Part shown: piece after piece, positions 11,161 through 19,101 of the stretch
How positions within the stretch are numbered: the stretch's first letter is position 1
Layout: every line of letters starts with the position of its first letter
Source: Halalkalibacter alkalisediminis
Lineage (GTDB): Bacteria > Bacillota > Bacilli > Bacillales > Bacillaceae_D
Reading direction: 5' to 3'
DNA: 64,000 nucleotides
NCBI RefSeq assembly: GCF_028610705.1
Contig: NZ_JAQQWT010000003.1
Location: 295,412-359,411, forward strand
The notes under the pieces: model-generated
What the model saw: only the letters and a program-made list of their open reading frames with translations
Databases searched by the model: none
Told to the model about the DNA's origin: nothing
Program-made: the position numbers and the translations under genes

Positions 11161-11811
11161 TTACTTTACGGTCTCGTAATAAGAATACGTACTAAAATGT
11201 TCAAGCCATTTAGGCTCAGTCGTTTGACCATGTTTCCATTCATGAACGGCGTTCACATGTAACCCCTTTTCACTATCAGTCGATCGTGGAGTATCTATGG
11301 CGTTGGAACGAAGCAGTGAAAGAAACGTTTGCTGTCTAGTCACAACTCCGAAATCAACCATATACGTTCGATTCGGTTCTAAATTATGAATGGTCCAATT
11401 ATTAGTCATTTCTGGAATCACAATATCAAAAAATTTGTGGGCATTGTGACCATTAAATTCAATCATCGTACAATCATAAACACGTAACTGTTTCCTTAAT
11501 TCGTGCCACGGTAACCTACATTGATGTTCTGTCATTTGTCTCAATGATTCGCTTATTTCCCAAAAAACATGAAGAACAGTGGGGCTTTGCGGTAATAAAG
11601 TTACCTCATCTCTATCATAGCTTGCAGGAATACTTTGTAAAAATTGAATCTGTTCATCCTCCTCCACAGTGTTAGGATTTTCTTGTTGCTGAAGATATTT
11701 TTGATATCGATATTGCACTTTTCCAACCGTTGTTCCTAATTCTTTTGCAATCTTACGAAAAGAGTATCCCTCTTCACGTAGAGCTAATATTTGTTCAATC
11801 ACTATCTTCAC
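11161..11811 (-). CDS. DUF4912 protein with N-terminal helix-turn-helix
   Basis: 216 residues, first gene of the GH57-GT4 operon. Residues 1-45 form a helix-turn-helix-like unit (LREEGYSFRKIAKELG, then VGKVQYRYQKYL). Residues ~60-190 match DUF4912, including the SPTVLHVFWEIS strand, RVYDCTMIEFNG and NRTYMVDFGV. DUF4912 occurs next to GH57 and GT4 genes in several bacteria, but no activity is established. The HTH suggests a regulator of its own operon or DNA-linked role; inference only. ATG at 11811 with SD GGAGG. The GH57-GT4 gene begins 13 nt after its stop. Confidence 0.8.
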   Translation of the reverse strand: MKIVIEQILALREEGYSFRKIAKELGTTVGKVQYRYQKYLQQQENPNTVEEDEQIQFLQSIPASYDRDEVTLLPQSPTVLHVFWEISESLRQMTEHQCRLPWHELRKQLRVYDCTMIEFNGHNAHKFFDIVIPEMTNNWTIHNLEPNRTYMVDFGVVTRQQTFLSLLRSNAIDTPRSTDSEKGLHVNAVHEWKHGQTTEPKWLEHFSTYSYYETVK

Positions 11812-12290
11812 CTCCTAATTAATAGTTCGCTGTCACTTTTATTTTTTCATAAGCTGTAGCCAAACGATGTCTTTATGCAATTATTACTCAATTTATGACT
11901 ACTTTTTTTGTTACGTTAATCATACAACTCCCTAATTCTATGAACAAGAAGGCGAATTTGTCTCATTTTGTCAGACGAAAGCCAGTTGTCACATTCAAGA
12001 TCAAAAAAAATTATTCGCCTTTATTCGCTAGCGAATTTTGTCAATAAAAGAGCGTCGAATATTGTTGAAACAACACAGATTAACTCGATTTAAAACCGGA
12101 AGGAGGAAATTTGTCGATATACGGAAGGAAACGACAAGTCTTCGTTTCGTATTTTGCTTTTTTAGTTGTATAATGCAAATAGAAGATTTTCAATTCTGAC
12201 ACAAAATTAAATTAACTTCTGATGTTATTGCTTTTAAAGAGAAAAAGCACACATAGTCTCCAATGGATTGCTTAGAAAGTAGGTAGCTTT
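11812..12290. promoter_or_regulatory. 479-bp divergent intergenic region between the GH57 operon and the small-membrane-protein pair
   Basis: No ORF or RNA was recognised. On the plus strand a TATAAT at 12169-12174 is a likely -10 for the rightward genes, with a weak TTCGTA at 12146-12151. On the minus strand TTGTTC, 17 nt, TATGAT lies inside 11925-11960 and could drive the DUF4912 gene. Inverted repeat TTGTCG (12111-12116) / CGACAA (12132-12137) and a 12-bp palindrome TTCGCTAGCGAA near 12026-12037 are candidate protein sites. The TTTGTCGA sequence resembles one Spo0A box half, not a full match. Confidence 0.4.
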
Positions 12291-12665
12291 ATGTTAGAAA
12301 TCGTTTTAATTTGTTTATTCACACTTGCAACATTGCTCTTCATCCTTTCATTCTTCAGGAAAGACAAAACAGATGAGCTTGAAAAGCAAGTCGATCAAAT
12401 GTCCATAACTTATATGCAAGAAATTTATCAATTAAAGAGTAAAATTCGCCTTCTTGAAGACGAATTACTAATAAGCGCTGATCAATCAACAGCAATTAGA
12501 CAAAACCATACAAATTCACATCATAAATTATTAACAGAAATTATTGACCTTTATGAAAAAGGCTATGACATACAATCGATCTCAATTAAGACCAAATTGT
12601 CGAAAGATGAAGTAAACGGCTTACTTGATTCTTACCAAAAATCGAATAGCTTTACGGGGATGTAG
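12291..12665 (+). CDS. Small membrane-anchored coiled-coil protein with C-terminal HTH-like segment
   Basis: 124 residues. Residues 1-22 are one hydrophobic anchor (LEIVLICLFTLATLLFILSF). Residues ~28-75 are a charged heptad-like coiled coil (KTDELEKQVDQMSITYMQEI). Residues ~85-120 form an HTH-like unit: EIIDLYEKGYDIQSISIKT, then LSKDEVNGLLDSYQ. The layout resembles DUF6115-type Bacillus proteins, without certain assignment. ATG at 12291 has SD AGTAGG. The next gene begins one base after its stop, so they are translated together. Facing the polysaccharide operon, it may be a regulator or membrane tether; not shown. Confidence 0.65.
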   Translation: MLEIVLICLFTLATLLFILSFFRKDKTDELEKQVDQMSITYMQEIYQLKSKIRLLEDELLISADQSTAIRQNHTNSHHKLLTEIIDLYEKGYDIQSISIKTKLSKDEVNGLLDSYQKSNSFTGM

Positions 12666-12666
12666 T

Positions 12667-13122
12667 ATGCGCTCCAATGGATTACAAACCTTTGCAGGGG
12701 GCTTATTTCTTGCAACAGCTGTTTTAGAGGCAACCTTTTACCTAAATCAAAACGACACCTCTTTTGAAGCTGAAAAAGAACCACTAACAATTAAAGAAAT
12801 GAAAGTTAAAATGGTAAACCATGGGCTTGCTGTTTTACCTGAGGAAGAGCTAAGGAGCTTAAGAGAAGATCAGATTCCAGAAAATCAAGATACACAAGTT
12901 GAAGAGCTTCAAAACACAGTTTATATTCTTTTTCTTGAGATACATTCTGGCATGTCTAGTTACGATATTGCTGATCGTCTAGTTAGCGGTCATATCATTC
13001 AAGATCGTAATCAATTTTTACATACTGTCGAACAATTAGGCTTGTCAACCTCATTAAAAATAGGATTATATGAATTGAGTAGTGACATGTCCATAGAAGA
13101 AATCATTCAAACCATTTCGTAA
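12667..13122 (+). CDS. YceG/MltG-like N-terminal (LysM-like) domain protein without the catalytic domain
   Basis: 151 residues from ATG at 12667 (SD GGGG, one base after the previous stop). A hydrophobic N-terminus (residues ~6-22, FAGGLFLATAVLEATFYL) looks like a membrane anchor. The C-terminal ~65 residues follow the pattern of the LysM-like subdomain of MltG/YceG endolytic transglycosylases: EIHSGMSSYDIADRL, IIQDRNQFL, GLYELSSDMSIEEIIQTI. MltG itself is ~350 residues and has its catalytic Glu downstream; that part is entirely absent and the ORF ends cleanly, so it is a standalone short form rather than an obvious frameshift. Possible role: binding peptidoglycan or regulating the partner upstream; unproven. 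Confidence 0.7.
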   Translation: MRSNGLQTFAGGLFLATAVLEATFYLNQNDTSFEAEKEPLTIKEMKVKMVNHGLAVLPEEELRSLREDQIPENQDTQVEELQNTVYILFLEIHSGMSSYDIADRLVSGHIIQDRNQFLHTVEQLGLSTSLKIGLYELSSDMSIEEIIQTIS

Positions 13123-13126
13123 TAAA

Positions 13127-13176
13127 AGAGGGTGATTCGCTTGGTCAGTATCGACCTTACGGATCACCCTCTTCGC
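13127..13176 (+). terminator. Hairpin between convergent genes
   Basis: AAGAGGGTGAT pairs with ATCACCCTCTT across a ~28-nt loop that can itself fold. It lies between the stops of 13122 (+) and 13204 (-), so it probably ends transcription from the left and perhaps both sides. No strong T run follows. Confidence 0.55.
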
Positions 13177-13203
13177 AATCTACATTTCAAATTCTGTTGG
13201 TCC

Positions 13204-15282
13204 TTACTCCGTGTCAGGCTGCTCTAGTATAGGAGTTGCTGCTTTAGGACCATTTCGAACTTCTTTTAAATCAAAATAGACATCTAGTGCTTGGCTTGCA
13301 ATTTCCTGAGCCATTCCCTGCCTACCGCCGTTACGTTCTAATTTCACATTTGGAACCACAATAGCAAAGGCAACTTCCGGTTGATTGAAAGGAGCATACC
13401 CTACTAACGTTTGTGTATTGCCATCCACTAAGCGACGATTGTCCCCTTCACCAACTGCCACTCTGACTTGAGCAGTTCCAGTTTTTCCAGCTGGTTGATA
13501 AGACTTATTCGAGAAGCGACCACTCGCAGTGCCACTCGTCATCACGTTACGTAAACCTTGTTGTACACGACTAATATACTCGTCACTCATATCTATGCGG
13601 TTTAAAATAGTTGGTTCAAACTTTTGAACGACAGCTCCTAAATCATTACGATCAGCAACCGGTTCTCTAACTTCATTCACTAAACGTGGTTGAACTCTGT
13701 ATCCATCATTAGCAATAGTTGAGATATATTGAGCTAGTTGAAGAGTAGTATACGTATCATATTGTCCGATCATAAGATCTAATAAATTACCTGGAACCTG
13801 ACTCCCACCACTTAAACCTGTAGAAGTTGAAGGTAAATCAATTCCCGTTTCCGCACCTAAACCAAATTGACTGAAGCTATATCTAACTTCATCATATGCA
13901 CCCTGTAAATTGGTCCATCTACAATTATTTGGATATTGACATCCAGCCATCAACATGCCCATTTCGAACATATATACGTTAGAAGAAACTTCAAGAGCTT
14001 TTTGGTCATTAACCCAACCATAATTTCGTACCGACTTCTTTTCAGGGGTAGATGGTAATCGAATTGGGCGGTCATTAAAAACCTTACCTGGATAAGCAAC
14101 TCCTGATTCGAAACCAGTTAATACTGAAGCTGCCTTTATTGAAGATCCCATCTCAAAAGCTTTTGTCACATTTCCGATATGATCTGCTTTATTCCGACTA
14201 TTTGAACCCGCTGGATCATTAAAACCAGCCATTGCTAAAATGTCACCTGTTCGCGGGTCCATTAATACGCCATAGGCTGAGCGATCTAGGATAAATGAGT
14301 TCCCTGCTTTTCTCATTTCTTCTTCAATAATCTCTTCAAGTTTTTGTTGCAACTCCATATCCACAGAAAGGACTAAGTCATTCCCCCGTTGTCCAGGACG
14401 TTCATTAACAGAGCTTTCATTGTCCTGCCCTCTAGTTGACGTTTCTATTACTGCTTTCTTTCCGCGAAGAACATCTTCATACTGCAATTCTAGGAAACTA
14501 GTTCCAACAAAATCAGAACGATCATAGCCTCTAGATACATAATAGTCTAACTTTTCTTTCGGTATAGCCCCAGTTGAGCCAAACAAACTGCGAAACGAGT
14601 TGCCATAAACGTAAGTTCTCCTAGAGTCACGTTGGATATCAATCCCTGGTAACCTGTACAGATTTTCACTTAACTGGTGAGATTCCTCATCTGTAATCCC
14701 ACGTTTGATTCGTTGAGGTGCATTTGCATAGCCACGAGACATCTCCCTATAAATAGCCAACACCCGTAAGTCTTGTTCCGTTAATGCTTGAATAGCTTCT
14801 TCTGACACACGCTCAACTTCTAGACGATATTCTTCACTCGCCGTTTCAATCTCTTGTCTTTCTTCACGAGTAACTAAGTTATATCTTTCTTCTTCTGTCA
14901 TCAACAGTAAAATAAAATCACGTTTATCTCTTTCTGTGATTCGGTCTGTCTCGACATCAATCAGTTCTTCTAATTCACGAGCTAATTCAAGGATCGTTTC
15001 AGAATTCGTTGTTCTAGAAGGATTGGTGTATGTGACAGAGAGTTCGAGTTCATTATCAACAACTATATTTCCATAACGATCGTACATGAGACCCCTAGGA
15101 GCATCAATCCTTGCTGTGGTATCACTAGTTTTTTCCAATTCTTTCACAAATTCTTGCCCTTCAACAATTTGGACCATTCCTAGTCTAAGTATTAAAGCCG
15201 AAAACAACACAAAAACCGCGAAGAAAAGCACATTTAAACGAATGGGGACATGATGTTTTTTCTTTTGTCTTGATTTTCCCAC
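13204..15282 (-). CDS. pbpA: Class B penicillin-binding protein (PBP2A/PbpH type transpeptidase)
   Basis: 692-residue monofunctional transpeptidase that cross-links peptidoglycan during lateral wall growth. One N-terminal membrane anchor (residues ~17-40, LNVLFFAVFVLFSALILRLG) follows a basic cytoplasmic start. The dimerisation domain spans ~55-310. The transpeptidase domain has active-site SSIK (in EMGSSIKAA), SSN (SSNVYMF) and KTGT (AGKTGTAQ). It sits downstream of sodA and yqgE as in B. subtilis. The start is GTG at 15282 with SD GGAGG. The C-terminus is short and acidic. A predicted 6S RNA gene lies immediately upstream on the same strand. Confidence 0.92.
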   Translation of the reverse strand: MGKSRQKKKHHVPIRLNVLFFAVFVLFSALILRLGMVQIVEGQEFVKELEKTSDTTARIDAPRGLMYDRYGNIVVDNELELSVTYTNPSRTTNSETILELARELEELIDVETDRITERDKRDFILLLMTEEERYNLVTREERQEIETASEEYRLEVERVSEEAIQALTEQDLRVLAIYREMSRGYANAPQRIKRGITDEESHQLSENLYRLPGIDIQRDSRRTYVYGNSFRSLFGSTGAIPKEKLDYYVSRGYDRSDFVGTSFLELQYEDVLRGKKAVIETSTRGQDNESSVNERPGQRGNDLVLSVDMELQQKLEEIIEEEMRKAGNSFILDRSAYGVLMDPRTGDILAMAGFNDPAGSNSRNKADHIGNVTKAFEMGSSIKAASVLTGFESGVAYPGKVFNDRPIRLPSTPEKKSVRNYGWVNDQKALEVSSNVYMFEMGMLMAGCQYPNNCRWTNLQGAYDEVRYSFSQFGLGAETGIDLPSTSTGLSGGSQVPGNLLDLMIGQYDTYTTLQLAQYISTIANDGYRVQPRLVNEVREPVADRNDLGAVVQKFEPTILNRIDMSDEYISRVQQGLRNVMTSGTASGRFSNKSYQPAGKTGTAQVRVAVGEGDNRRLVDGNTQTLVGYAPFNQPEVAFAIVVPNVKLERNGGRQGMAQEIASQALDVYFDLKEVRNGPKAATPILEQPDTE

Positions 15283-15311
15283 TTGTGTTATTCCTCCAAA
15301 CTCCCTTAAAA

Positions 15312-15340
15312 AGTAGAATAGACACCTTCAAAGAGGTGCC
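15312..15340 (-). terminator. Terminator of the predicted 6S RNA
   Basis: On the minus strand GGCACCU pairs with AGGUGUC (7 bp with one G-U, 6-nt loop), followed by a U-rich tail. It separates the RNA gene from pbpA, though read-through into pbpA is possible. Confidence 0.75.
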
Positions 15341-15541
15341 TAGAAAAATCGTAGTTGCAACCCGCGTATGCCGTTGCTTCAGTTGTTTCATGAACCTACT
15401 TAAGTAGGTGGGTGTTCGCAGAACCTCGTTCAACTTCCAAAACATGTTGGCTTGTTGGCTGAGCTTCAATATAAAACTCCCTTTGAAAATTCAAGGTTCG
15501 AAACAAGTAGAAGCTGACTAACACGGCAGGTAACTTTTATT
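15312..15541 (-). ncRNA. ssrS: 6S RNA (RNA polymerase-binding regulator), predicted
   Basis: About 230-nt RNA gene between yqgE and pbpA, with no credible ORF. Its ends pair: CCUGC with GCGGG, GCUUC with GAAGC, and a perfect UUGUUUC with GAAACAA. These enclose a large unpaired bubble and an apical stem with CAAC/GUUG and CCAA/UUGG. A small hairpin (ACCUAC-UUAA-GUAGGU) lies in the 3' side of the bubble, and its 3' end carries a terminator. That closing-stem, bubble and apical-arm layout is that of 6S RNA, which mimics an open promoter and sequesters sigma-A polymerase. A near-consensus promoter precedes it. I identified it by structure and remembered sequence, not a covariance search. Confidence 0.75.
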
Positions 15542-15547
15542 GATTTT

Positions 15548-15575
15548 ATTATAGCATATCGGTTCTCTTTGTCAA
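15548..15575 (-). promoter_or_regulatory. Near-perfect sigma-A promoter of the 6S RNA
   Basis: On the minus strand TTGACA (15575-15570), a 16-nt spacer and TATAAT (15553-15548). Both hexamers match consensus. The predicted start is about 15541, where the structured RNA begins. It lies 28 nt beyond the yqgE stop. Confidence 0.85.
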
Positions 15576-15603
15576 AAGGGAAACCCATCCACTCACGATG
15601 AAA

Positions 15604-16902
15604 TTAGACTCTTGTTTCACTAGTAGAATCGCCGTCTCCACCTTTTTGCCTAGCAAAAGTGTAACTCTCTCCTCCTTTTCCATCTTTAAAACGCACATGT
15701 CGGACAAAGAAATAAATAACCGCATGTCCTGCACCTAAAATAAGTAAGAGTACAGGAATACCTTTTTCCTCAGAGAAAAACGTAATGGTGGCTAAAAAAG
15801 CTAATACTGAAACGATTCGACCAGAATTTACGAATAATTCTCTTACTACAATATATTCCACTCGCATTTCTGCTGCTTTCCATCCTTTTCCTATAACATC
15901 AAATGTTAAAGAAACATATGGGACAAGTAGCATAGGGTACGCTATTGATACAACGACCCCATACATAATTAATTTAGTGAAAGTAAGTTCGCCGATTACA
16001 ATAAGGAAGATTGCAGCATATAATATCATCCCACCAATTAAAATTAATTTCTTTCTAAAGGTTGGTTTTATGACTCGAGTAATAATATAATACGCTACAA
16101 ATTGAACAGCTGAAGCTACTAACCCATATGTACCAATGGCAAGTTCACTACCAGTAGCAATGTAAACCCAAACAACAATGACAAACACAAACGTTCCTTC
16201 ACGTAAACCTTGGAAAAAATGAGCACGTGTAATTTGCCGCCAATTTGAATTGTTCTTACGTTCTTTGAGTATTCTTCGAAAATAAAACTGCCCCTCAGCT
16301 GATCTTCGTTGTAACAAAAAGCTCGTTAAAACAGCAGCGACAAAAAGTGAAAGAGAAATGGTAAAAATAACTGTGTAACCGGTGAATTGTTCCATTCGAG
16401 TAATGATAACCCCAGCCAAAATTGGGCCAATCATTCCAGCAAATGAAGTTAATAGTCCAAGAAAACCATTAAAGAAATCTCTCGTTTCAGGTTCCGTAAT
16501 TTCAAACGTTAGTACATTAAAAGCTAACCAATAAAAACCAATTCCAGTTCCAATTAAGGCACCTAAAAGCAAGAGGTATTCGTTTGCATGCTCCCCTAAA
16601 AATAATACAGTTGAGAAAAAAATAGATAGTGTTATGACACCACCCCTAAGCACTATAACCCTGTCGACTTTTTTAGCAATCCTTCCCGCTAAAATAAAAG
16701 CAAAAGGTTGCATGACGACAGAACCTAAGTTGTAAAGAGCAATATCAACAAATTCTCCAGACTGTTTCCACAAATAAACATTTACAAATGTGTTGGACAA
16801 CGCAAAACTTAACGCATAAAGCCCTCCAATTACAAGCAAAAGTGTTAAGTCTCTTGTTACTTCTATATCACCGATCACTTTCTTTAACACAGACTTATTC
16901 AC
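15604..16902 (-). CDS. yqgE: Major facilitator superfamily transporter (YqgE-like)
   Basis: 432-residue, 12-segment membrane transporter. The MFS loop-2-type motif is degenerate (AGRIAKKVDRVIVLRGG after helix 2). A cytoplasmic linker around residues 195-215 is basic (LQRRSAEGQFYFRRILKERK). No substrate is established for the family in Bacillus. Start is GTG at 16902 with SD GGTGG. Gene order sodA-yqgE-pbpA matches B. subtilis. The last ~20 residues are polar and Gly/Ser rich. Confidence 0.82.
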   Translation of the reverse strand: MNKSVLKKVIGDIEVTRDLTLLLVIGGLYALSFALSNTFVNVYLWKQSGEFVDIALYNLGSVVMQPFAFILAGRIAKKVDRVIVLRGGVITLSIFFSTVLFLGEHANEYLLLLGALIGTGIGFYWLAFNVLTFEITEPETRDFFNGFLGLLTSFAGMIGPILAGVIITRMEQFTGYTVIFTISLSLFVAAVLTSFLLQRRSAEGQFYFRRILKERKNNSNWRQITRAHFFQGLREGTFVFVIVVWVYIATGSELAIGTYGLVASAVQFVAYYIITRVIKPTFRKKLILIGGMILYAAIFLIVIGELTFTKLIMYGVVVSIAYPMLLVPYVSLTFDVIGKGWKAAEMRVEYIVVRELFVNSGRIVSVLAFLATITFFSEEKGIPVLLLILGAGHAVIYFFVRHVRFKDGKGGESYTFARQKGGDGDSTSETRV

Positions 16903-16956
16903 GACTCCACCACCCTTACAAATAGTGTGTCACCACTAAATGGGGTTATACAAAAA

Positions 16957-16994
16957 AAGACCAACCAAAGGCTTTTTTCCTTTGATTTGGTCTT
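16957..16994 (-). terminator. Second hairpin downstream of sodA
   Basis: AAGACCAAcCAAAGG pairs with CCTTTGaTTTGGTCTT; on the minus strand a run of seven T follows. It is tandem to the sodA terminator and ahead of yqgE, so it insulates yqgE from sodA. Confidence 0.75.
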
Positions 16995-17024
16995 TAGAAG
17001 TTTATTTTATCCTTAATTAAAAAA

Positions 17025-17056
17025 GACAAATCCAGAAGTAACCTTCTGGATTTGTC
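17025..17056 (-). terminator. sodA terminator
   Basis: A perfect 14-bp stem with a 4-nt loop; on the minus strand it is followed by TTTTTTAATT. It lies just past the sodA stop. Confidence 0.9.
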
Positions 17057-17069
17057 CAACAACTAAGTA

Positions 17070-17678
17070 TTATTTTGCTTCGTTATAACGTTTTGCAACT
17101 TCTTCCCAATTTACTACATTCCAGAAAGCGTTAATGTAGTCAGGACGGCGATTTTGGTAGTTTAGATAATAAGCATGCTCCCAAACATCTAGTCCAAGAA
17201 TTGGTGTTTTACCTTCCATAAGAGGAGTGTCTTGGTTTGGAGTACTTGTTACAGCAAGCTTTCCACCATCAACAACTAACCAAGCCCAACCTGAACCAAA
17301 ACGGTTAGCTCCAGCATTTGCAAATTCTTCTTTGAATGCATCAAGACTACCAAATGTAGAGTTGATTGCATCAGCTAGTTCACCCGTAGGAGCTCCGCCT
17401 CCGTTTGGACTAAGTAGTTGCCAGAATAAAGCGTGGTTTGCATGTCCACCACCATTGTTACGAACAGCTCCACGAATATTTTCAGGAACAGCATCTAAAT
17501 TAGCGACTAATTCTTCAATGCTTTTTCCAGCTAACTCTTCATGTCCTTCTAGAGCTGCGTTTAGCTTTGCAATGTAAGTAGCATGGTGTTTACCATGATG
17601 AATGTTCATCGTTGCCTCGTCGATATGTGGTTCTAGTGCGTTTGCAGCATAAGGTAATTGTGGTAATTCGTAAGCCAT
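17070..17678 (-). CDS. sodA: Superoxide dismutase, Mn/Fe family
   Basis: Cytoplasmic enzyme converting superoxide to hydrogen peroxide and oxygen. 202 residues, standard length. Metal ligands are in [12 protein letters not shown] (first His), [11 protein letters not shown] (second His), and the Asp and His of [16 protein letters not shown]. The GGGGAPTG linker and the Gly at [11 protein letters not shown] fit Mn-type Bacillus SodA, which suggests manganese use. Start ATG at 17678 follows GAGGAGG. Two terminators follow. Monocistronic by layout. Confidence 0.95.
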   Translation of the reverse strand: MAYELPQLPYAANALEPHIDEATMNIHHGKHHATYIAKLNAALEGHEELAGKSIEELVANLDAVPENIRGAVRNNGGGHANHALFWQLLSPNGGGAPTGELADAINSTFGSLDAFKEEFANAGANRFGSGWAWLVVDGGKLAVTSTPNQDTPLMEGKTPILGLDVWEHAYYLNYQNRRPDYINAFWNVVNWEEVAKRYNEAK

Positions 17679-17911
17679 AATAAATTCCTCCTCAGATTAA
17701 TGTAACTTTATCAACATAAATGTTTCATAAGTCTTCCAGTTCTTACATTACCAAAATTTGAACATTCTTGCAACGATTATGCTCACTATTTTTACGTATA
17801 GAAGACTCTTTTACTCTACCCATCCCATACATGAAATAAACGTTTTCATGGTCATAACGATTGGACTAGCTCATACAATGTAAAAAGAAATCTGGCGGAG
17901 GCATAAATCTA

Positions 17912-18724
17912 ATGAATATGTTTGAAGCTATTTTAATTGGGTTTGTGCAGGGAATATCAGAGTTTTTACCAATTTCAAGTACAGCTCTCATGCTAATTAT
18001 CCAGCGTTTTCTCCAGATTAGCATCGGTGAAGATTTTAAGCTAGCAATTGAAACGTTATTGCACATTGCATCTGTTTTAGCGGTATTGGTTTATTTTAGA
18101 CACGACATTCGTAAAATATTGAGCGATTTTTGGTTGCATATTCAAACTAGAAGCCCAAGAACCAAAACCAATTTTCATTTTACTCTGCTTATTATGATTT
18201 CAACCATCATTACTTTAGTAGTTGCTCACCTTTTAGAGTTTAGTTTAGGCGACAATTTTACGAATCCTTCTACAATTGGAGTATCCTTAATTATTACAGG
18301 TTTATTACTCGTTTTGATTGAACATGGGCTCACACACGGAAATAGGTCAGAGATTCAACTTAATTGGAGAGATGCTATTATAATAGGGCTCGGTCAAGCA
18401 ATTTCACTCATACCTGGAATATCTAGAACTGGCAGCACACTATTCACAGCTCTTCTTTTAGGTCTAAATAAAAGAACCTCACTCCGGTACTCCATTATGT
18501 TATCCATTCCTGTTTTCATTGGAATGAGTTTAATGAAGATCCCTGAAATACTAAAAAGTTATAGCGAGACACAACTTCACGCAATAACAGCTGCGTTTAT
18601 TACTTCTTTTCTATTTGCTTTAGTAGGGATAAAGTGGATTATTTCAATGGTTGAGAATACAAAACTAACGTACTTTGCTGGCTTTTGTATAGCTCTTGGT
18701 ATTCTAACTTGGCGTTTTCAATAA
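17912..18724 (+). CDS. uppP: Undecaprenyl-diphosphate phosphatase (UppP/BacA family)
   Basis: 270-residue integral membrane phosphatase that dephosphorylates C55-PP to C55-P for recycling of the cell-wall lipid carrier. It has the two family signatures: VQGISEFLPISSTA near the N-terminus and LIPGISRTGSTLF near residue 170, whose Glu, Ser and Arg form the active site. About eight hydrophobic segments. ATG at 17912 follows GGAGG. It is convergent with the tRNA cluster, whose terminator it probably shares. Paralogs are common in Bacillus; this could be one of several. Confidence 0.88.
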   Translation: MNMFEAILIGFVQGISEFLPISSTALMLIIQRFLQISIGEDFKLAIETLLHIASVLAVLVYFRHDIRKILSDFWLHIQTRSPRTKTNFHFTLLIMISTIITLVVAHLLEFSLGDNFTNPSTIGVSLIITGLLLVLIEHGLTHGNRSEIQLNWRDAIIIGLGQAISLIPGISRTGSTLFTALLLGLNKRTSLRYSIMLSIPVFIGMSLMKIPEILKSYSETQLHAITAAFITSFLFALVGIKWIISMVENTKLTYFAGFCIALGILTWRFQ

Positions 18725-18777
18725 AGCCTTATCGCATAATGAGAGTAAGCCGTTAAACAACGTTATGAACATGCAAA

Positions 18778-18803
18778 AAAGGATCTGCATTTGCAGATCC
18801 TTT
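18778..18803 (-). terminator. Terminator of the tRNA operon (possibly shared with uppP)
   Basis: Perfect GGATCTGCA/TGCAGATCC stem with flanking A-T pairs. On the minus strand a T6 run follows, directly after tRNA-Ser; on the plus strand it follows uppP with a weaker T run. Confidence 0.85.
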
Positions 18804-18819
18804 GTCATTAAATATGTAA

Positions 18820-18912
18820 TGGAGGAGGAAGAGGGATTCGAACCCCCGCGCGGTTTAACCCGCCTGTCGGTTTTCAAGACCGATCCCTTCAGCCGGACTT
18901 GGGTATTCCTCC
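18820..18912 (-). tRNA. tRNA-Ser (anticodon TGA)
   Basis: 93 nt including CCA. Acceptor GGAGGAA pairs with TTCCTCC. The long variable arm and the CTTGAAA anticodon loop identify tRNA-Ser(TGA). The base at position 73, just before the encoded CCA, reads T, whereas bacterial tRNA-Ser is almost always G73. Last gene of a five-tRNA operon. Confidence 0.93.
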
Positions 18913-18915
18913 GTA

Positions 18916-18992
18916 TGGTGGACCCTGTAGGACTCGAACCTACGACCGATCGGTTATGAGCCGACTGCTCTAACCAACTGAGCTAAGGGTCC
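18916..18992 (-). tRNA. tRNA with CAT anticodon, probably tRNA-Ile2 (lysidine type)
   Basis: 77 nt including CCA. Acceptor GGACCCT/AGGGTCC; anticodon loop CTCATAA. The other CAT tRNA in this operon matches elongator tRNA-Met. This one has the TTAGCTCAGTTGGTTAGAGCAG start and CTCATAA loop of Ile2 tRNAs, whose C34 is modified to lysidine by TilS. An automatic tool may call it Met. Confidence 0.85.
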
Positions 18993-18996
18993 TCTA

Positions 18997-19073
18997 TGGG
19001 GCGACTGATGGGAATTGAACCCACGAATGCCGGAATCACAATCCGGTGCGTTAACCACTTCGCCACAATCGCC
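18997..19073 (-). tRNA. tRNA-His (anticodon GTG)
   Basis: 77 nt including the extra G at position -1 and the encoded CCA. Acceptor GCGATTG/CAGTCGC, anticodon loop TTGTGAT. The G-1/C73 pair, a histidine tRNA hallmark, is visible. Confidence 0.95.
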
Positions 19074-19101
19074 ATAGAATTCTATTTAATTAAAAAGGAA
19101 G

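Noticed and set aside
15185-15469. 94-residue minus-strand ORF across the pbpA start and 6S region
   Set aside because: Reads through the predicted structured RNA, no SD, no family resemblance.
18765-18959. 64-residue plus-strand ORF
   Set aside because: Antisense to the tRNA genes; an artefact of tRNA sequence.
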